64,000 nt of DNA from Phytophthora colocasiae (taxonomy: Eukaryota; Oomycota; Peronosporomycetes; Peronosporales; Peronosporaceae). Position 1 is the stretch's first letter. Every line of letters starts with the position of its first letter. This document shows positions 42,508 to 52,641 of the stretch, one piece after another. The translations under genes and the position numbers were made by a program. Location: positions 558,001 to 622,000 of the forward strand of contig JAGKQI010000103.1 of the NCBI GenBank assembly GCA_018806915.1, written 5' to 3'. Under the pieces are notes generated by a model. That model was not told where the DNA came from. It saw nothing but the letters and a program-made list of their open reading frames with translations, and made no database searches.

Positions 42508-43941
42508 TTAAAGAAGTCCCGTGATAACAGCGTCCATGTCGCCCTTGTGCTGGGTGAGCAGCGCCACGTTGCGGGTGATGTCAGTGAACCCCATGTCCGC
42601 CAAGACATGAAGCTGGTTGGACCACCGGAGTTCCTCATCGTTTTGCTGCGTCACCACAGCAGTTGGTGCAGGAATATTCACCGTTTCTCCAGCTGTCGAG
42701 ATAACTGCCGCAGGAGCACTCACACGAACTTCCTTCGTTTCGACAGCAACAGTAGCAGGCTCCTCCGGTTCCATCACATTGATGTCCACCCAGAGACGCT
42801 GTCCGAAGCGGTTTCCGTCGGGGGTACTGAGACGCCAGTAACCAGTGTAGCGACCAGCCTTTGCCGGTGCCACCATACGAAGTGACACGTCAATTGACTT
42901 GCCTGGAAGCACGGACGGGATCAGGACGCTCTCGGGGGCCTGCATCTTGTCACCTCCGACGCACGAGAGAACAGCTCCAATAGGCCACTTGTTCACACCA
43001 CCGTTACGGAGCTTCCATACCTTGTCAAAAGCCTCACCAGGGGCCAGCACCGTACCGTCCGGACACGTGACATCGCCCTCAAACACTGCTACAACTGGAC
43101 CCAGGTCTTGCTTCGTTTCCTCAATGTTGATGTTCTCAAAGTAGTCGCTGGTCGACATCAGCTGCGCATTGTGGCTGTACTGCACTTGCTGCAACACACG
43201 CTCTACCTGCACGCGGGCGTTAGGACATTTAGCCAGCAAGATCTTGGCGACTTCCTCCAGGTCTCCTGTACCAGCCACAGCTACCAGGCACTGCATGAAG
43301 TTTCCGTTCTTCTGGAATTCCTCAGTCACAGTCTGAAACAGTGTGGCGAACTTGACATTGGCCATGATCTCCATCAGAGCCTCCTGGCAGCCAGGCTCAT
43401 GAAGCAGCGACACCAGGTCCTTCTTGAGTGTCTGGTGTTCAGCACTAGCCTCCCACTTCTCCACCACCTTGCCCAGGTCTACAAACAAATCTGACATTTT
43501 CTTCTTCTGCTGACTGGCCAGCATCTCCTCAGCATCACCAGGCAGTACGTTGACCACAGAACTACTACTAGCGTCCATGGACAAGCTAGTTGAAGCCTGC
43601 ATCGGCTGTCTAGCCACCACAATGATCTTGCACACAGCGTTCTCGGGGTCTTTACCAGCGGCCACAGCCAGTTCACGCATAAGGCGGAAAGCCTCATCCA
43701 GCTCCGCATCATTAGTGATGCGCACCTGTTCGTTGTCATCATCCATGTAATACAGCAGCAGGTCCGCGTCTTTAAGCTCCGGGAAGACCAGTAGAACGTA
43801 ATCACGCAGGTCGCGGAAGCTCAATTCGTCGCAGTTAGTGGTGGAGCGGCCGTCCAGCGAGGTCAACGACTGGTGCACAGCCGAGACCTGTACACGGCGC
43901 ATGTCCTGCTTCTCCTTCCACAAGATCTTGAGCGTCGTCAT
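42508..43941 (-). CDS. NBR1-like protein without ZZ fingers (PB1-FW-UBA)
   Basis: The protein has 477 residues and no intron. A PB1 domain (~1-95) has a Lys-bearing first strand (LKILWKEKQD) and an acidic OPCA-like loop (YYMDDDNEQVRITNDAELDEA). A helical middle follows. The NBR1-type FW domain (~285-390) has VWKLRNGGVNKWPIGAVL and GRYTGYWRLSTPDGNRFGQRLW. A C-terminal UBA (~443-477) has LADMGFTDITRNVALLTQHKGD. NBR1/Joka2 proteins bind ubiquitinated cargo and ATG8 for selective autophagy. This one has no ZZ finger and no ATG8-interaction motif that I can point to. It is divergently arranged with the larger paralogue at 44570, with ~630 bp between starts. Confidence 0.85.
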   Translation of the reverse strand: MTTLKILWKEKQDMRRVQVSAVHQSLTSLDGRSTTNCDELSFRDLRDYVLLVFPELKDADLLLYYMDDDNEQVRITNDAELDEAFRLMRELAVAAGKDPENAVCKIIVVARQPMQASTSLSMDASSSSVVNVLPGDAEEMLASQQKKKMSDLFVDLGKVVEKWEASAEHQTLKKDLVSLLHEPGCQEALMEIMANVKFATLFQTVTEEFQKNGNFMQCLVAVAGTGDLEEVAKILLAKCPNARVQVERVLQQVQYSHNAQLMSTSDYFENINIEETKQDLGPVVAVFEGDVTCPDGTVLAPGEAFDKVWKLRNGGVNKWPIGAVLSCVGGDKMQAPESVLIPSVLPGKSIDVSLRMVAPAKAGRYTGYWRLSTPDGNRFGQRLWVDINVMEPEEPATVAVETKEVRVSAPAAVISTAGETVNIPAPTAVVTQQNDEELRWSNQLHVLADMGFTDITRNVALLTQHKGDMDAVITGLL

Positions 43942-44569
43942 GGCGAATAGAGAGGAGTTGGGGGTGAAGCGTCGAACGTTTGGTCTTCTCTTCTTTGGGA
44001 TTGCGGTTTTCTCAGGAAGAGATGCAGGATTCTGAGAAACCTCATCAAAAGGATTATTTATGCTGTAAAGAAGGATTTATTTGTCGCTTCTTCGAGATTA
44101 GTCTAAAATAGAAAGCCATCATTCTGTAGATTTTGCAGATAAACATTCTGATGAATAGATTGCTGGCCGCTTTTTGATGAGAATGCTTGTTGTTTATCCC
44201 CTTTTTCTGCGATTCAATCAGATGCAACTTCGACATGCAAAGCACAACGACCTTCTCCATCAGAATTGGCCTTCTCTACAGCGCATTGTTGTGGCATTTT
44301 GTTCCTGCTGCTAGTTGTCAGCATGGCTACAGTTTTACCAACATTCATCTCCAGATCGAGAAAAACATCAGATATATCCAAATATCAACTCTCACAAACT
44401 CTTTGTTCAAAAGAATGTAAGCAACTCCTCATTTTCGAGTATCATATATATCAGTTTACTTATTCTTGAAGTGTTTAACATGCAACTGTCCAACGGCAGG
44501 AACGCCTCACCGTCCTTCTCATCAGATCTCAATTCTCCTCGTGCCGCTCAAGTCGAAGCTGGAACGAAG
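43942..44569. promoter_or_regulatory. Shared upstream region of the divergent NBR1-like pair
   Basis: This stretch separates the two start codons. It is AT-rich in the middle (44040-44200). No long repeat or clear initiator is visible. Open frames upstream of 44570 extend to 44315, so part of it could be 5' leader or extra N-terminus of the plus-strand gene. Confidence 0.4.
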
Positions 44570-47191
44570 ATGGAAGGGAAAGTAATTGTGCTCGATAACG
44601 AGCTCTCGACGCCCCTGGCACTCGTCAGCGACTCTGGAGAGCTGCTGACTATGGCTGAAGTGCGTCTCTGGGCTGCTCAGCAGGTGGACGACGCCGTGAA
44701 GGACTTTTCGCTGAGTTACATGGACTCAGAGAACGACCAAGTGACGATCACAAGTGACACGGACGTGAAGGAGCTGGCTAATTACATGGTCGACGAGAAG
44801 CTGGAGAGAGTGAAGGTCTTCGTGGCCCCGAAGGAGTCGACTGGCCGCACAGTCCGAGCTGTGCAGAGCCAACTGCGCGGTCTGGTGACGGCTATGACCA
44901 AGCTAACAACCGACAAGCCCAAGCAGCCTACTCCAGCAAACGCTATGAACCTGCTGGTGGCCAGTCTGCAGACGATGGACGTGAGTGAAGACTCGGCTGA
45001 GCTGGCTAAGGTCAAGGAGCAACTCCTGGAAGTGCTGGAAGACGAAGAATTCAAGAAAGCGGTGGAGGAGCTCAGCGCCTTAGAAGAGTTCAAAGAACTG
45101 GCAGAAGCCATGGTGACCGCCATTTATGAAGAAGACGCTCAAGCTATTGAAGAGACAGCTACAGCCAGATTCGATGAGCTGTTGGTGTTTGCGCAGCAGT
45201 TGGTAAAACTTTGCCCAGACCTGAAGCCGACTATGATCAATGTCGTTAAGAAGTGCTGGGGTGGTCTGGTTCGTCGCAACGATGAAGAGTTGGAGAATGA
45301 CGGCTCAGCTTCGAGCTCTAGCAGCTGCAGTTCAAGCAGTAGCTCTGGCGTTGACACAGAGGAGGTTCCTGTGCATTTCGGAGTGATGTGTGATGGCTGT
45401 GACAAGGATCCACTTGTTGGCGTTCGATACAAGTCGCTGGAAGTGCCGAACTTTGATCTGTGTGAGAACTGCGAGGCTAGCGGCAAGTGGGCGAGCCACG
45501 AGCCATTTATCAAGATCACTGACCCCACTCGTGCCCCCAAGCACACACGTTCGCCGGAGCTATTGGTGCACCCATTTGTGGTGTGCGATGGATGCGAAAT
45601 GAGCCCATTAGTGGGCCCTCGCTTCAAGTCGAAGACGGCTGAAGACTTCGACTTGTGTCAAGACTGTGAAGCTAGTGGCAAGTGGACTGAATCGCACGGT
45701 CCGTTCACGAAGATCGACGAGCCCGGAATGATGCGCGCTCTCAAATTCGCTTGCCGTCGCGGTGGAAAGAAAGATCGCCACGGAAAGTTCAGCCATCACG
45801 GCAAATTTGGACGTCATGGACACCACCATGGTAAGTTTGGACACCACCACCATGGCAAGTTCGGACATCATGGCCATCACGGCAAGTTCGGGCGCCACGG
45901 ACATCACGGACCACCTGGGATCCCCTTCGGCACTCCACCTACTTTCCACCACGAAGCTGACATTACGTTCATGCAACATCCGTTCCAAGAAGAGAATGGA
46001 TTCCGAGGTCACGGAGCACCGCCGCCATTCCACCATGAAGATCGTGGTTTCCCCGGTCATGGACCGCCACCGTCTCACCGATCTTCGTGGCAGAACGGCG
46101 GTGGGTCGTGGCCTGGGAACCCAGGGCCCTCGTGTGGTTTCTCTGATCTTGGACCGCGTTCTCCACATCGCGATGGTCCTGCTGAGTTCGGCAGACACCG
46201 CCCAGACTTCAACAACCCTCGCGATCATGGACTCCCACCGCCGCCTCCTGAGTTTGGACCCCGGTGGCACCACAGAGGACCACCCGAATTTGGTCCTCGC
46301 TGCTTTGGACGCTTCGGGTCACCTCCATTTGGATTCCATGGACCGCATGGTCCTCCACCGTGCCCGCCAGAGTTTGTCCCGCGTGGACGTCCTGATTTCC
46401 ATGGACGACGCGGACGCCACACGCGCTTCCCATACGAGGAAGAGGAACAAGAAGAGGGCGACTGTCCCAGACGCCGCCGTGAATGCCGTGGTCGCTGGAA
46501 CCATGAAACTTCGAATTTGGCGGCACAATTCCTCGAAGATGTTACTATTGAGGACGGAACCGTTGTTATAGCGGGCAAACCATTGCACAAGATGTGGAAG
46601 TTAATGAACGACGGCGAACGTGTCTGGCCTGATGGATGCTACATGATCGCACAGCCCGGCAACCCGCTGTTCCCGGAGGGCTCGGAAAGTAGCCGCATCG
46701 ATCTCCCTGCTTTAGCACCAGGCGAGGAATTTATCGCTGGAGTGGACCTTGTGGCCCCGATGCAAGTTGGACGCTACACCAGTTTCTGGCGTGTGTGCGA
46801 CCCCGCAGATAAGAGTTTTGGGCACCGCTTCTGGATTGATATTGTTGTTGCAGGAGATGCTACACCTGACTTGGCTTCATCTGAAGCCTCAACGGAGGAC
46901 AGTGGTGAAGATAGCGAGATGAAGGACTCTGCAGACGCCGCTCTGCAGGCTGATTCTGCATCCGATGACGATATCGAGATCATTGAGACTGCCGAAGCGG
47001 AGGAAGCAGAAACAATCAATGGTGCAGCGGTGAGTGCTAACGAAACGGATGACGAGAGCCAGTCGCTTTTTAGCGATTCACTGAAGATGCTGGCAGCAAT
47101 GGGTTTCTCGGATTCGAGTAAGAACCTTCGTGCTTTGGAATTGGCGGGCGGGAACATGGGAAGCGCCGTGAACATGCTACTGACGGAGTAG
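44570..47191 (+). CDS. NBR1-like selective-autophagy receptor (PB1-ZZ-ZZ-FW-UBA)
   Basis: The protein has 873 residues from this ATG, chosen because PB1 begins at residue 3 and the context AAGATGG is good; in-frame ATGs at 44480 and 44315 also exist. In order it has: PB1 (~1-90, YMDSENDQVTITSDTDVKEL acidic loop), helices, a Ser run, and ZZ finger 1 (~263-318, CDGCDKDPLVGVRYKS ... DLCENCEASGKW). ZZ finger 2 (~333-387) and a His/Gly/Phe-rich repeat (~397-450, units like KFGHHGHHG) come next, followed by a Pro/Gly/His region. The FW domain (~650-763, MWKLMNDGERVWPDG ... GRYTSFWRV) is followed by an acidic linker and UBA (~835-873, LAAMGFSDSSKNLRAL). The set of domains is that of NBR1. The His-rich stretch is an oddity that could bind metal. 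Confidence 0.88.
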   Translation: MEGKVIVLDNELSTPLALVSDSGELLTMAEVRLWAAQQVDDAVKDFSLSYMDSENDQVTITSDTDVKELANYMVDEKLERVKVFVAPKESTGRTVRAVQSQLRGLVTAMTKLTTDKPKQPTPANAMNLLVASLQTMDVSEDSAELAKVKEQLLEVLEDEEFKKAVEELSALEEFKELAEAMVTAIYEEDAQAIEETATARFDELLVFAQQLVKLCPDLKPTMINVVKKCWGGLVRRNDEELENDGSASSSSSCSSSSSSGVDTEEVPVHFGVMCDGCDKDPLVGVRYKSLEVPNFDLCENCEASGKWASHEPFIKITDPTRAPKHTRSPELLVHPFVVCDGCEMSPLVGPRFKSKTAEDFDLCQDCEASGKWTESHGPFTKIDEPGMMRALKFACRRGGKKDRHGKFSHHGKFGRHGHHHGKFGHHHHGKFGHHGHHGKFGRHGHHGPPGIPFGTPPTFHHEADITFMQHPFQEENGFRGHGAPPPFHHEDRGFPGHGPPPSHRSSWQNGGGSWPGNPGPSCGFSDLGPRSPHRDGPAEFGRHRPDFNNPRDHGLPPPPPEFGPRWHHRGPPEFGPRCFGRFGSPPFGFHGPHGPPPCPPEFVPRGRPDFHGRRGRHTRFPYEEEEQEEGDCPRRRRECRGRWNHETSNLAAQFLEDVTIEDGTVVIAGKPLHKMWKLMNDGERVWPDGCYMIAQPGNPLFPEGSESSRIDLPALAPGEEFIAGVDLVAPMQVGRYTSFWRVCDPADKSFGHRFWIDIVVAGDATPDLASSEASTEDSGEDSEMKDSADAALQADSASDDDIEIIETAEAEEAETINGAAVSANETDDESQSLFSDSLKMLAAMGFSDSSKNLRALELAGGNMGSAVNMLLTE

Positions 47192-47439
47192 CTATGCATC
47201 TGTGAACTGCGACGGATATACATTTGCATCAGAAAACACAAAAAACGGATATCGTCGGTCGTAGCACAAAGGAAAAGAAGCCAGCAAGGTGCTTCTGCGC
47301 AGTTACATGTCTTTGCTAAGGAAAGGCAAAATGCCCGGAATTGACAACAGCTAAGGAAAAAGAATTCTCTTCGTAATTGTGTAGTTACTTCGTTGCGTGC
47401 ACCTGATTCTTCTCGATCAAACTTGATCATCTTATAATA
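47192..47439. other. 3' flank of NBR1-like gene
   Basis: No gene or repeat is recognised in these 248 bp. Confidence 0.5.
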
Positions 47440-47899
47440 GAGGCTTTCAGAAGCCCCGGAAATTGCAAAAACCCGTAGTCATAATCACGTAGCGCAGCCA
47501 TCTATTTTTAGCGCGACCCCTCCCACGTGTTTTTCGATTCCGAAATCCCGTGCCGAGCACCCTTGCTACGGGGTAACGATACCGGATTTCAGTGCGGAAG
47601 CTGCAGGCCTCGGTTGCCCGTCCTAATGAAAGGCCCGGATGGAATATCTACCCGAATGAGCGGGCCATGCGCTTATGAGCTGTGTGAGGCTCATGAGAGT
47701 GAAGAGCTGGTAGTGGAAGAGTGCCATTGATGTCTAAGGCTGCCTCTATTGGGGAAGACTACGTGATTTTGTCACGGGTTTATTTTTCCCGGTAAACCTG
47801 AAGCGGCCTTTCGTACCGAAAACCCTTAGTCAAAAAGCGGTATCCTGCCACGTGTTTTTCACTACGTGATTTTCATTTTCCGGGGCTTCTGAAAGTCTC
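47440..47899. mobile_element. Non-autonomous transposon (460 bp) with TA duplication
   Basis: The inverted ends read GAGGCTTTCAGAAGCCCCGG on the left and GAGACTTTCAGAAGCCCCGG on the other strand at the right, continuing GAAA. TA flanks both sides (47438-47439, 47900-47901). Inside, CACGTGTTTTTC occurs twice, and CCGGAAA/TTTCCCGG words recur. No transposase is seen. It is probably mobilised by a Tc1/mariner relative. Confidence 0.75.
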
Positions 47900-48046
47900 T
47901 AATAGTTTCCGAATCCTGCACTACCTCCTACCACAACAGAATTGTTGAAAACAACAATATTATTATTATTCGGTTCGGCACCATGTTAGTAAATCTTAGA
48001 GCCAATAACGAGGTGGTTTTATATTCTACTTTACTTCTATCCGTTC

Positions 48047-48961
48047 TCACATCAGAGTTTTCAACGAGAGCTTTTCACCCGACAAAAACTTGTTGATCGC
48101 AGCAGTACACTCTGCGTGTTTTTCATGCTGCAGAATATGGCCACAGTCGTCAAAAAGAAGAACCTGTCCTTGAGCTTCCGGTGTGAGTTTATTCTTCAGC
48201 ACGTCCACTGAAGAAACGTCCAGCACTTGGTCGTGCTTGCCCCACATGACCAACGTCTTCGCTCGAATATTCGGTAGCAAATCCTCCAACACCGTTGGGT
48301 TCTGCAGTGAGTCGCCTACGATTTTTTCCAGCACCGGCAACTGCTTTTCTCGCTCCGATGCGAAGATATTCAGAAAAAAGTGCGGGATTTTATGTGGCTC
48401 ATAGCTGAGGTGTTTGTTCATTTCGTCCAGGTCTTCAGCCGTGTGTGCGAGTAGTAAATTACGTCCAGAGTCTTCAAGCATATTCAGTAATGTGCTCTTT
48501 CTTGGCATGGAGATGCCCGCAGGACACACCATTGTCAGCGACTTGACACGATCAGGGTACAGTCCTGTGTACACTCCAGCGAGCATGCCACCCATGGAAC
48601 AGCCTACAAGGTGGATCTTCTTATCGGCAGGTACTTCTCTCTCCAAGAACTCGTGCAGTCTCTCAGCTTGACTAGGCATCGAGTAATTGGTCAGTGCGTC
48701 AATAGGAGTGGTTCGACCTTGGCCTGGTAAGTCTGGAATGACGATCTTGTATCGTTTATCGACACCTCGAGCAACGCGAACCCAGGATTCTTTGACAGAG
48801 CTGAACCCGTGGAGGAAGACAACCACGTCTGTGTCCTTCTCGTCTTTGCCTGGACGCTCGATGTAGCTCCAATTGTACTCGTTGATATTCGTGTTCTTAG
48901 CAGAGAAGCCAGAGAAGAAGCGGACGGTGTCGAACACCGACATGAGCAGGGAGGCCAGCAT
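48047..48961 (-). CDS. Alpha/beta hydrolase, ABHD6/monoacylglycerol-lipase type
   Basis: The protein has 304 residues and no intron. It has an alpha/beta-hydrolase fold with the oxyanion segment FLHGFSS (~52), PDLPGQGRT (~77), nucleophile elbow GCSMGG (Ser ~120), Asp in MWGKHDQVLDVSS (~245) and His in DDCGHILQHEKH (~278). All three catalytic residues are in place. The N-terminal ~20 residues are hydrophobic and may anchor it to a membrane. It is the first of three tandem minus-strand paralogues. The substrate is probably a lipid ester, but that is inferred from likeness to ABHD6. Confidence 0.8.
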   Translation of the reverse strand: MLASLLMSVFDTVRFFSGFSAKNTNINEYNWSYIERPGKDEKDTDVVVFLHGFSSVKESWVRVARGVDKRYKIVIPDLPGQGRTTPIDALTNYSMPSQAERLHEFLEREVPADKKIHLVGCSMGGMLAGVYTGLYPDRVKSLTMVCPAGISMPRKSTLLNMLEDSGRNLLLAHTAEDLDEMNKHLSYEPHKIPHFFLNIFASEREKQLPVLEKIVGDSLQNPTVLEDLLPNIRAKTLVMWGKHDQVLDVSSVDVLKNKLTPEAQGQVLLFDDCGHILQHEKHAECTAAINKFLSGEKLSLKTLM

Positions 48962-49152
48962 TGCGGACGAGCGTGTGGTGGCTTGGGGACAAATGTGTCA
49001 ATGCTCGACGTTCGCTACGTACTAGATTGCCAATATTTATTGAAATTCTTCACATGTCGCATATATTACGCCTTGCTGATTGGGTGATAAAGCGTTTACT
49101 TGACCAACCATCATTCTGATCAACCACCATTCTTCACAGTGGTAAACGCTTT

Positions 49153-50170
49153 TCATTGCTGTGTGACTCCACTGTATATGGGTTGCCCTTTGAAGCATTC
49201 GACACACTCAACTTTGCGGTAGCTCGGAACGAAGATTCGTGCAGAAACTGCGAGCTGTTTGAGTTTTCCGGTGGAGTTTAGCTCCGTCAAACCTTGAACA
49301 GAAACACTAGGCTCTGAACACACTTGGTCAGACATGAGCTTGTTGATCGCAGCAGTGACCTCGGCATGTTTCTCGTGCTGCACAATGTGTCCGCAGTCGT
49401 CGAATAAAACCACATGTAGTTGTGCCTCCGGGCTTAGCTTTTCTTGAAGCACTTCCACCGACGAAACGTGCAGTACGCGGTCATGTTTTCCCCACATCAC
49501 CAGTGTTTTGGTGCGGATGTTAGGAAGCAGCTCCTCCACGATACGATTTTCCAGAGCATCACGCACGATCTTCTCCAATACTGGAAGTTGCTTTTTACGC
49601 TCTGCTGCAACGATCGACGCCACTACGTGTGGAATTTTCTTCGGCTTAAAACTTAACGCACGGGTCATTTCTTGAATATCTTCTGCGGTGTGGGCGAGCA
49701 AGAGATTCTGTCCGGAGTCTTCAAGCATGACTAACAGATGATCCCCGCAGGACATATCATCGTAAGTGTCTTCACTCGATTTGGGGATAGTCCGGCATAC
49801 ACTCCAGCCAACATTCCGCCCATGGAGCAACCGACCAGGTGAATTTTCTTGTTTTCCTTCTCAAGAAACTCGTGGAGTCTTTGGGCTTGGTTAGGCATGG
49901 AATAGCTTGTAAGTGCATCTGCAGGGGTTGTTCGCCCATGTCCAGGTAAATCTGGGATAACAATTTTGAAGCGTTTGTCGATGCCACGAGCTATGCGAAC
50001 CCACGACTCCCTCATGGAACTAAAACCATGTACGAACACCACAACATCCCGTTGCTTGACCGTTCCTTGCCTGATCTCTCAATGTAGCTCCAATTGTACG
50101 AATCTACAGTTGTAAACTTGGCAGAGAATCCTGACACGAAGCGCACTGCATCGATCACAGACAGAGTTTA
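49153..50170 (-). pseudogene. Alpha/beta hydrolase paralogue 2, frameshifted
   Basis: The parts are close to the 48047 gene. VRFVSGFSAKFTT and YNWSYIER lie at ~50080-50165, the FVHGFSSMRESW to GCSMGG segment at 49731-50042, and the C-terminal half with MWGKHDRVLHVSS and DDCGHIVQHEKH at 49153-49830. There is a shift near 50050, and about 20 bases are missing near 49735 right after the CPAGI strand. A start codon is not evident. After the usual end (LMSDQ) the frame goes on ~50 residues. The catalytic residues are still there, so loss of function is probably recent. Confidence 0.78.
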
Positions 50171-50282
50171 TCTTCTGTTGGGTCAACAATAAATATCTCT
50201 TGAAGGTCAGGAAAAGTTTCCTGAACTGGCTGACGCATTGTATTTATTCAAGCGACTTATAATGATAAATACTACGAGAAAA

Positions 50283-51251
50283 CTAAAATGCCATAACCGA
50301 CTGCTGTCCAGCTAGAGAGAATGTGAAGCTGAGCTCTTCGTCAGCTAGAAACTTGTTGAGTACATCAACGCATTCGGTTGGTTTGTCCGTTGGGATGAGG
50401 TGTCCGCACTTTTCAAGCACCACCACGTGCTTGCGGGTAACATTGAGTTTGTCGTCGATCACCTTGAGGCACGACACATCAAGAACTTCGTCTTGGTCGC
50501 CCCAGACTACCATCGTCCGGGCTCGGATATTGTGGAGTTCGTCTTCTAGAATTGTCGGGTGGGCAAGCATATCCACCAGCACCTTCTGCAGTACTCCATG
50601 AGTTTTCCCGCGTTTGGGAATAGCAAGAGCACGGAACACTTTAGGAGTGTGTTCAAAGTTGGTGGAACTTGCTCCACGGTCGCGCCACTCGCTAATTTCG
50701 CTTGTCGACGTCTCTGTTGGACTTTGCAACGTCATTTTGCCCAAGTCATCGATGTCACTGAGCGTGACGCTCATAGTAGGCATTGAAATACCCCAGGGAC
50801 ATAGCAACGTTAGCGATTTTACTCGAGTTGGGTGCATTGCAGCATACACTCCAGCAATGGTCGCACCCATACAAGTGCCAATTAGGTGCACCTTGTTGTT
50901 TGGGTACAGCTCCGACTCGAAGAACTCGTGCAGACGTCGAGCTTGGCGGTCCGCAGTGAAGTTCATTTGCGGGTCATGTGGCATAGTTTTGCCGTGTCCA
51001 GGGAGATCAGGGATCACGACGTGGTAGTTTTTGCTAAGGCCGCTGGCAACACGCACCCATGCTTCTTTCGAGGATCCGAGACCATGTAGGAACACAACGA
51101 TCTCTCGACTCTTGGGGTTGGCGGCGGGTCGATTCATGTAGCTCCACTGGAACTGGTCGACCTTGGCTGTTCGGATGTCAAAGCCTTTGCCGTAGCGCAT
51201 CAGGTCCTTCGAATGAGGGCCGAAAGCACCAAGAACACGTAGGAAACCCAT
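50283..51251 (-). CDS. Alpha/beta hydrolase paralogue 3 with Cys at the nucleophile position
   Basis: The protein has 322 residues and no intron. The fold is shared with paralogue 1: VVFLHGLGSSKEAWVRVA, PDLPGHGKTM, Asp in VWGDQDEVLD and His in KCGHLIPTDKP. The nucleophile elbow reads LIGTCMGATIAG, with Cys where paralogue 1 has Ser (GCSMGG). Cys nucleophiles are known in some alpha/beta hydrolases (dienelactone hydrolase), so it may be active on another substrate, or it may be a non-catalytic or regulatory member. There is an insert of ~20 residues in the cap (TSTSEISEWRDRGASS). The N-terminus has no strong membrane helix. Confidence 0.8.
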   Translation of the reverse strand: MGFLRVLGAFGPHSKDLMRYGKGFDIRTAKVDQFQWSYMNRPAANPKSREIVVFLHGLGSSKEAWVRVASGLSKNYHVVIPDLPGHGKTMPHDPQMNFTADRQARRLHEFFESELYPNNKVHLIGTCMGATIAGVYAAMHPTRVKSLTLLCPWGISMPTMSVTLSDIDDLGKMTLQSPTETSTSEISEWRDRGASSTNFEHTPKVFRALAIPKRGKTHGVLQKVLVDMLAHPTILEDELHNIRARTMVVWGDQDEVLDVSCLKVIDDKLNVTRKHVVVLEKCGHLIPTDKPTECVDVLNKFLADEELSFTFSLAGQQSVMAF

Positions 51252-51659
51252 TGGTGTTGCGGTAATTTGGGATTGGATGGTCCGCCGTGGGAGATCTGCG
51301 CTCTTCGTAGTGAAACGCGTTGTGACACGCCTCCGACAAGGTGCAGCAGGTCTGTTGAGACGGCGTGCAGTCAGTCGTTCCCTGGACGGTTGTGCTTTGG
51401 GTTGCCCCTATCCGCTGACTGACTGACTCAAAGCAAGAGTCTCACCTGAACGAGTGCGATTGCGGAGTGGTGCTGCAGCGCTCCAGCTCTCTCCGTGCAT
51501 CATCCACCCCGGATTTTTCAAGCTCTGGCTGTGGCAAGCAGCAAACACGTCGTGGTCGACCAATTGCTCCAACAGCAGCAGCAGATGAAATTGACTGATC
51601 GTCATGACTGCCTGGTTGTTGTGTTCCGGTGTAAAAAAAAAAAGGTGCTGACCACTGTA
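51252..51659. other. Upstream region of hydrolase paralogue 3
   Basis: These 408 bp hold the promoter of the hydrolase gene and a short poly-A run (51632-51643). No other feature is recognised. Confidence 0.4.
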
Positions 51660-52641
51660 CACCGATCGACAGAATGCATGAACCACTTTCCCGCAGGTGC
51701 AAAGTCTGTCTTGCGTGTGTAGACTGGTTATGTGAGAACGAATTAATAACGATTTTGGTAAAAGATAGAGAGCAGCTGTATTTGCACTAAAAATTGGTTT
51801 TAAGTGCCATGTTAACTGTAAATGCACTAGTGACGGTATCCGCTTTAATGGATTCCCAGGCTGAAATGGCACGCTTTATCGTAGCCAAGCGCTTTTCTTT
51901 CGCCGTCGTAGCAGTAGCCTTTTCAAACAGCCATAACGCCTTCAGCTTCGCCTTGAGAGGCCCCATAATGCCAACGTCTAAGGGCTGGCAAACAGAGGTA
52001 GCGTTTTTTGGCAATGGCTGTAGAACAGCGCCAAGTTCCTCCGAAACTATAGCTTCCGATACGCCCGAGACATGACACTCTAAGTTATCTACGAGTAGTA
52101 GAGCCGAGGGCGTAATGTGCTGCTGCAGAAGCGAGCGTAGGTAAAGCTTCCACACGCGAGAGTCCATGCTTTTGTCTGTACAGTATACACATGACCTACA
52201 TATATAAACAGTTTAAGTATAAATAAACGAAATAAATTAAAAAGACTCACCTTGGGGGTATGTTGGCAATTCTTCCATCTCGATGGTTCCGTTCGGTTCC
52301 CCTCGCAAAATAAATAGCAATGGCAGCTTGACACCATCAGCACGAATTGTGCATACGGCGTTGTTTGGCTGGCGCGTACACCTCCTCAAGGAGGCCTGTG
52401 ATGGCAACCTCCTCTGCCTCCTGCAATACTGTCGCGGGTGGTGGGGTCTGCGAGGACTCCTCGTCCGCTGCCTCCATTTTATCGAGTGGCTGGTGGAGAG
52501 TTTTATCGAGTGGCTAGTGGAGTTTTATTTTAGCGATTGAACGCTGCGACGGGTGATTTGATTGGTTGATAACAATATGTGTACACAATTCTATATCACG
52601 GGCGCCCTTTTTATATGGACCATGCATTCTGTCGATCGGTG
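51660..52641 (-). mobile_element. Pogo/Tigger-like transposon remnant (982 bp)
   Basis: The perfect inverted ends begin CACCGATCGACAGAATGCAT (51660-51680 and, inverted, 52621-52641), with TA on both sides (51658-51659, 52642-52643). The enclosed transposase is only a C-terminal piece, so most of the element has been lost. It ends 189 bp before an oomycete initiator. Confidence 0.85.
51787..52480 (-). pseudogene. DDE transposase fragment (pogo/Tigger type)
   Basis: The main frame (51787-52167) has LLLVDNLECHVSG (the second catalytic Asp) and LQPLPKNATSVCQPLDVGIMGP, the hallmark pair of the DDE_1 family. Upstream sequence reads ADGVKLPLLFILRGEPNGTI and ELPTYPQ, in a frame that joins only across an intron-like GTGAG...GTAG stretch (about 52178-52252) and a 4-base loss at KAW-DSRVW. 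The N-terminal DNA-binding domain is missing. It is inactive. Confidence 0.75.

Noticed and set aside
45608..46571. Long overlapping ORFs on both strands in the His/Pro-rich part of the NBR1-like gene
   Set aside because: GC-rich low-complexity coding sequence leaves the other frames open; none has a domain.
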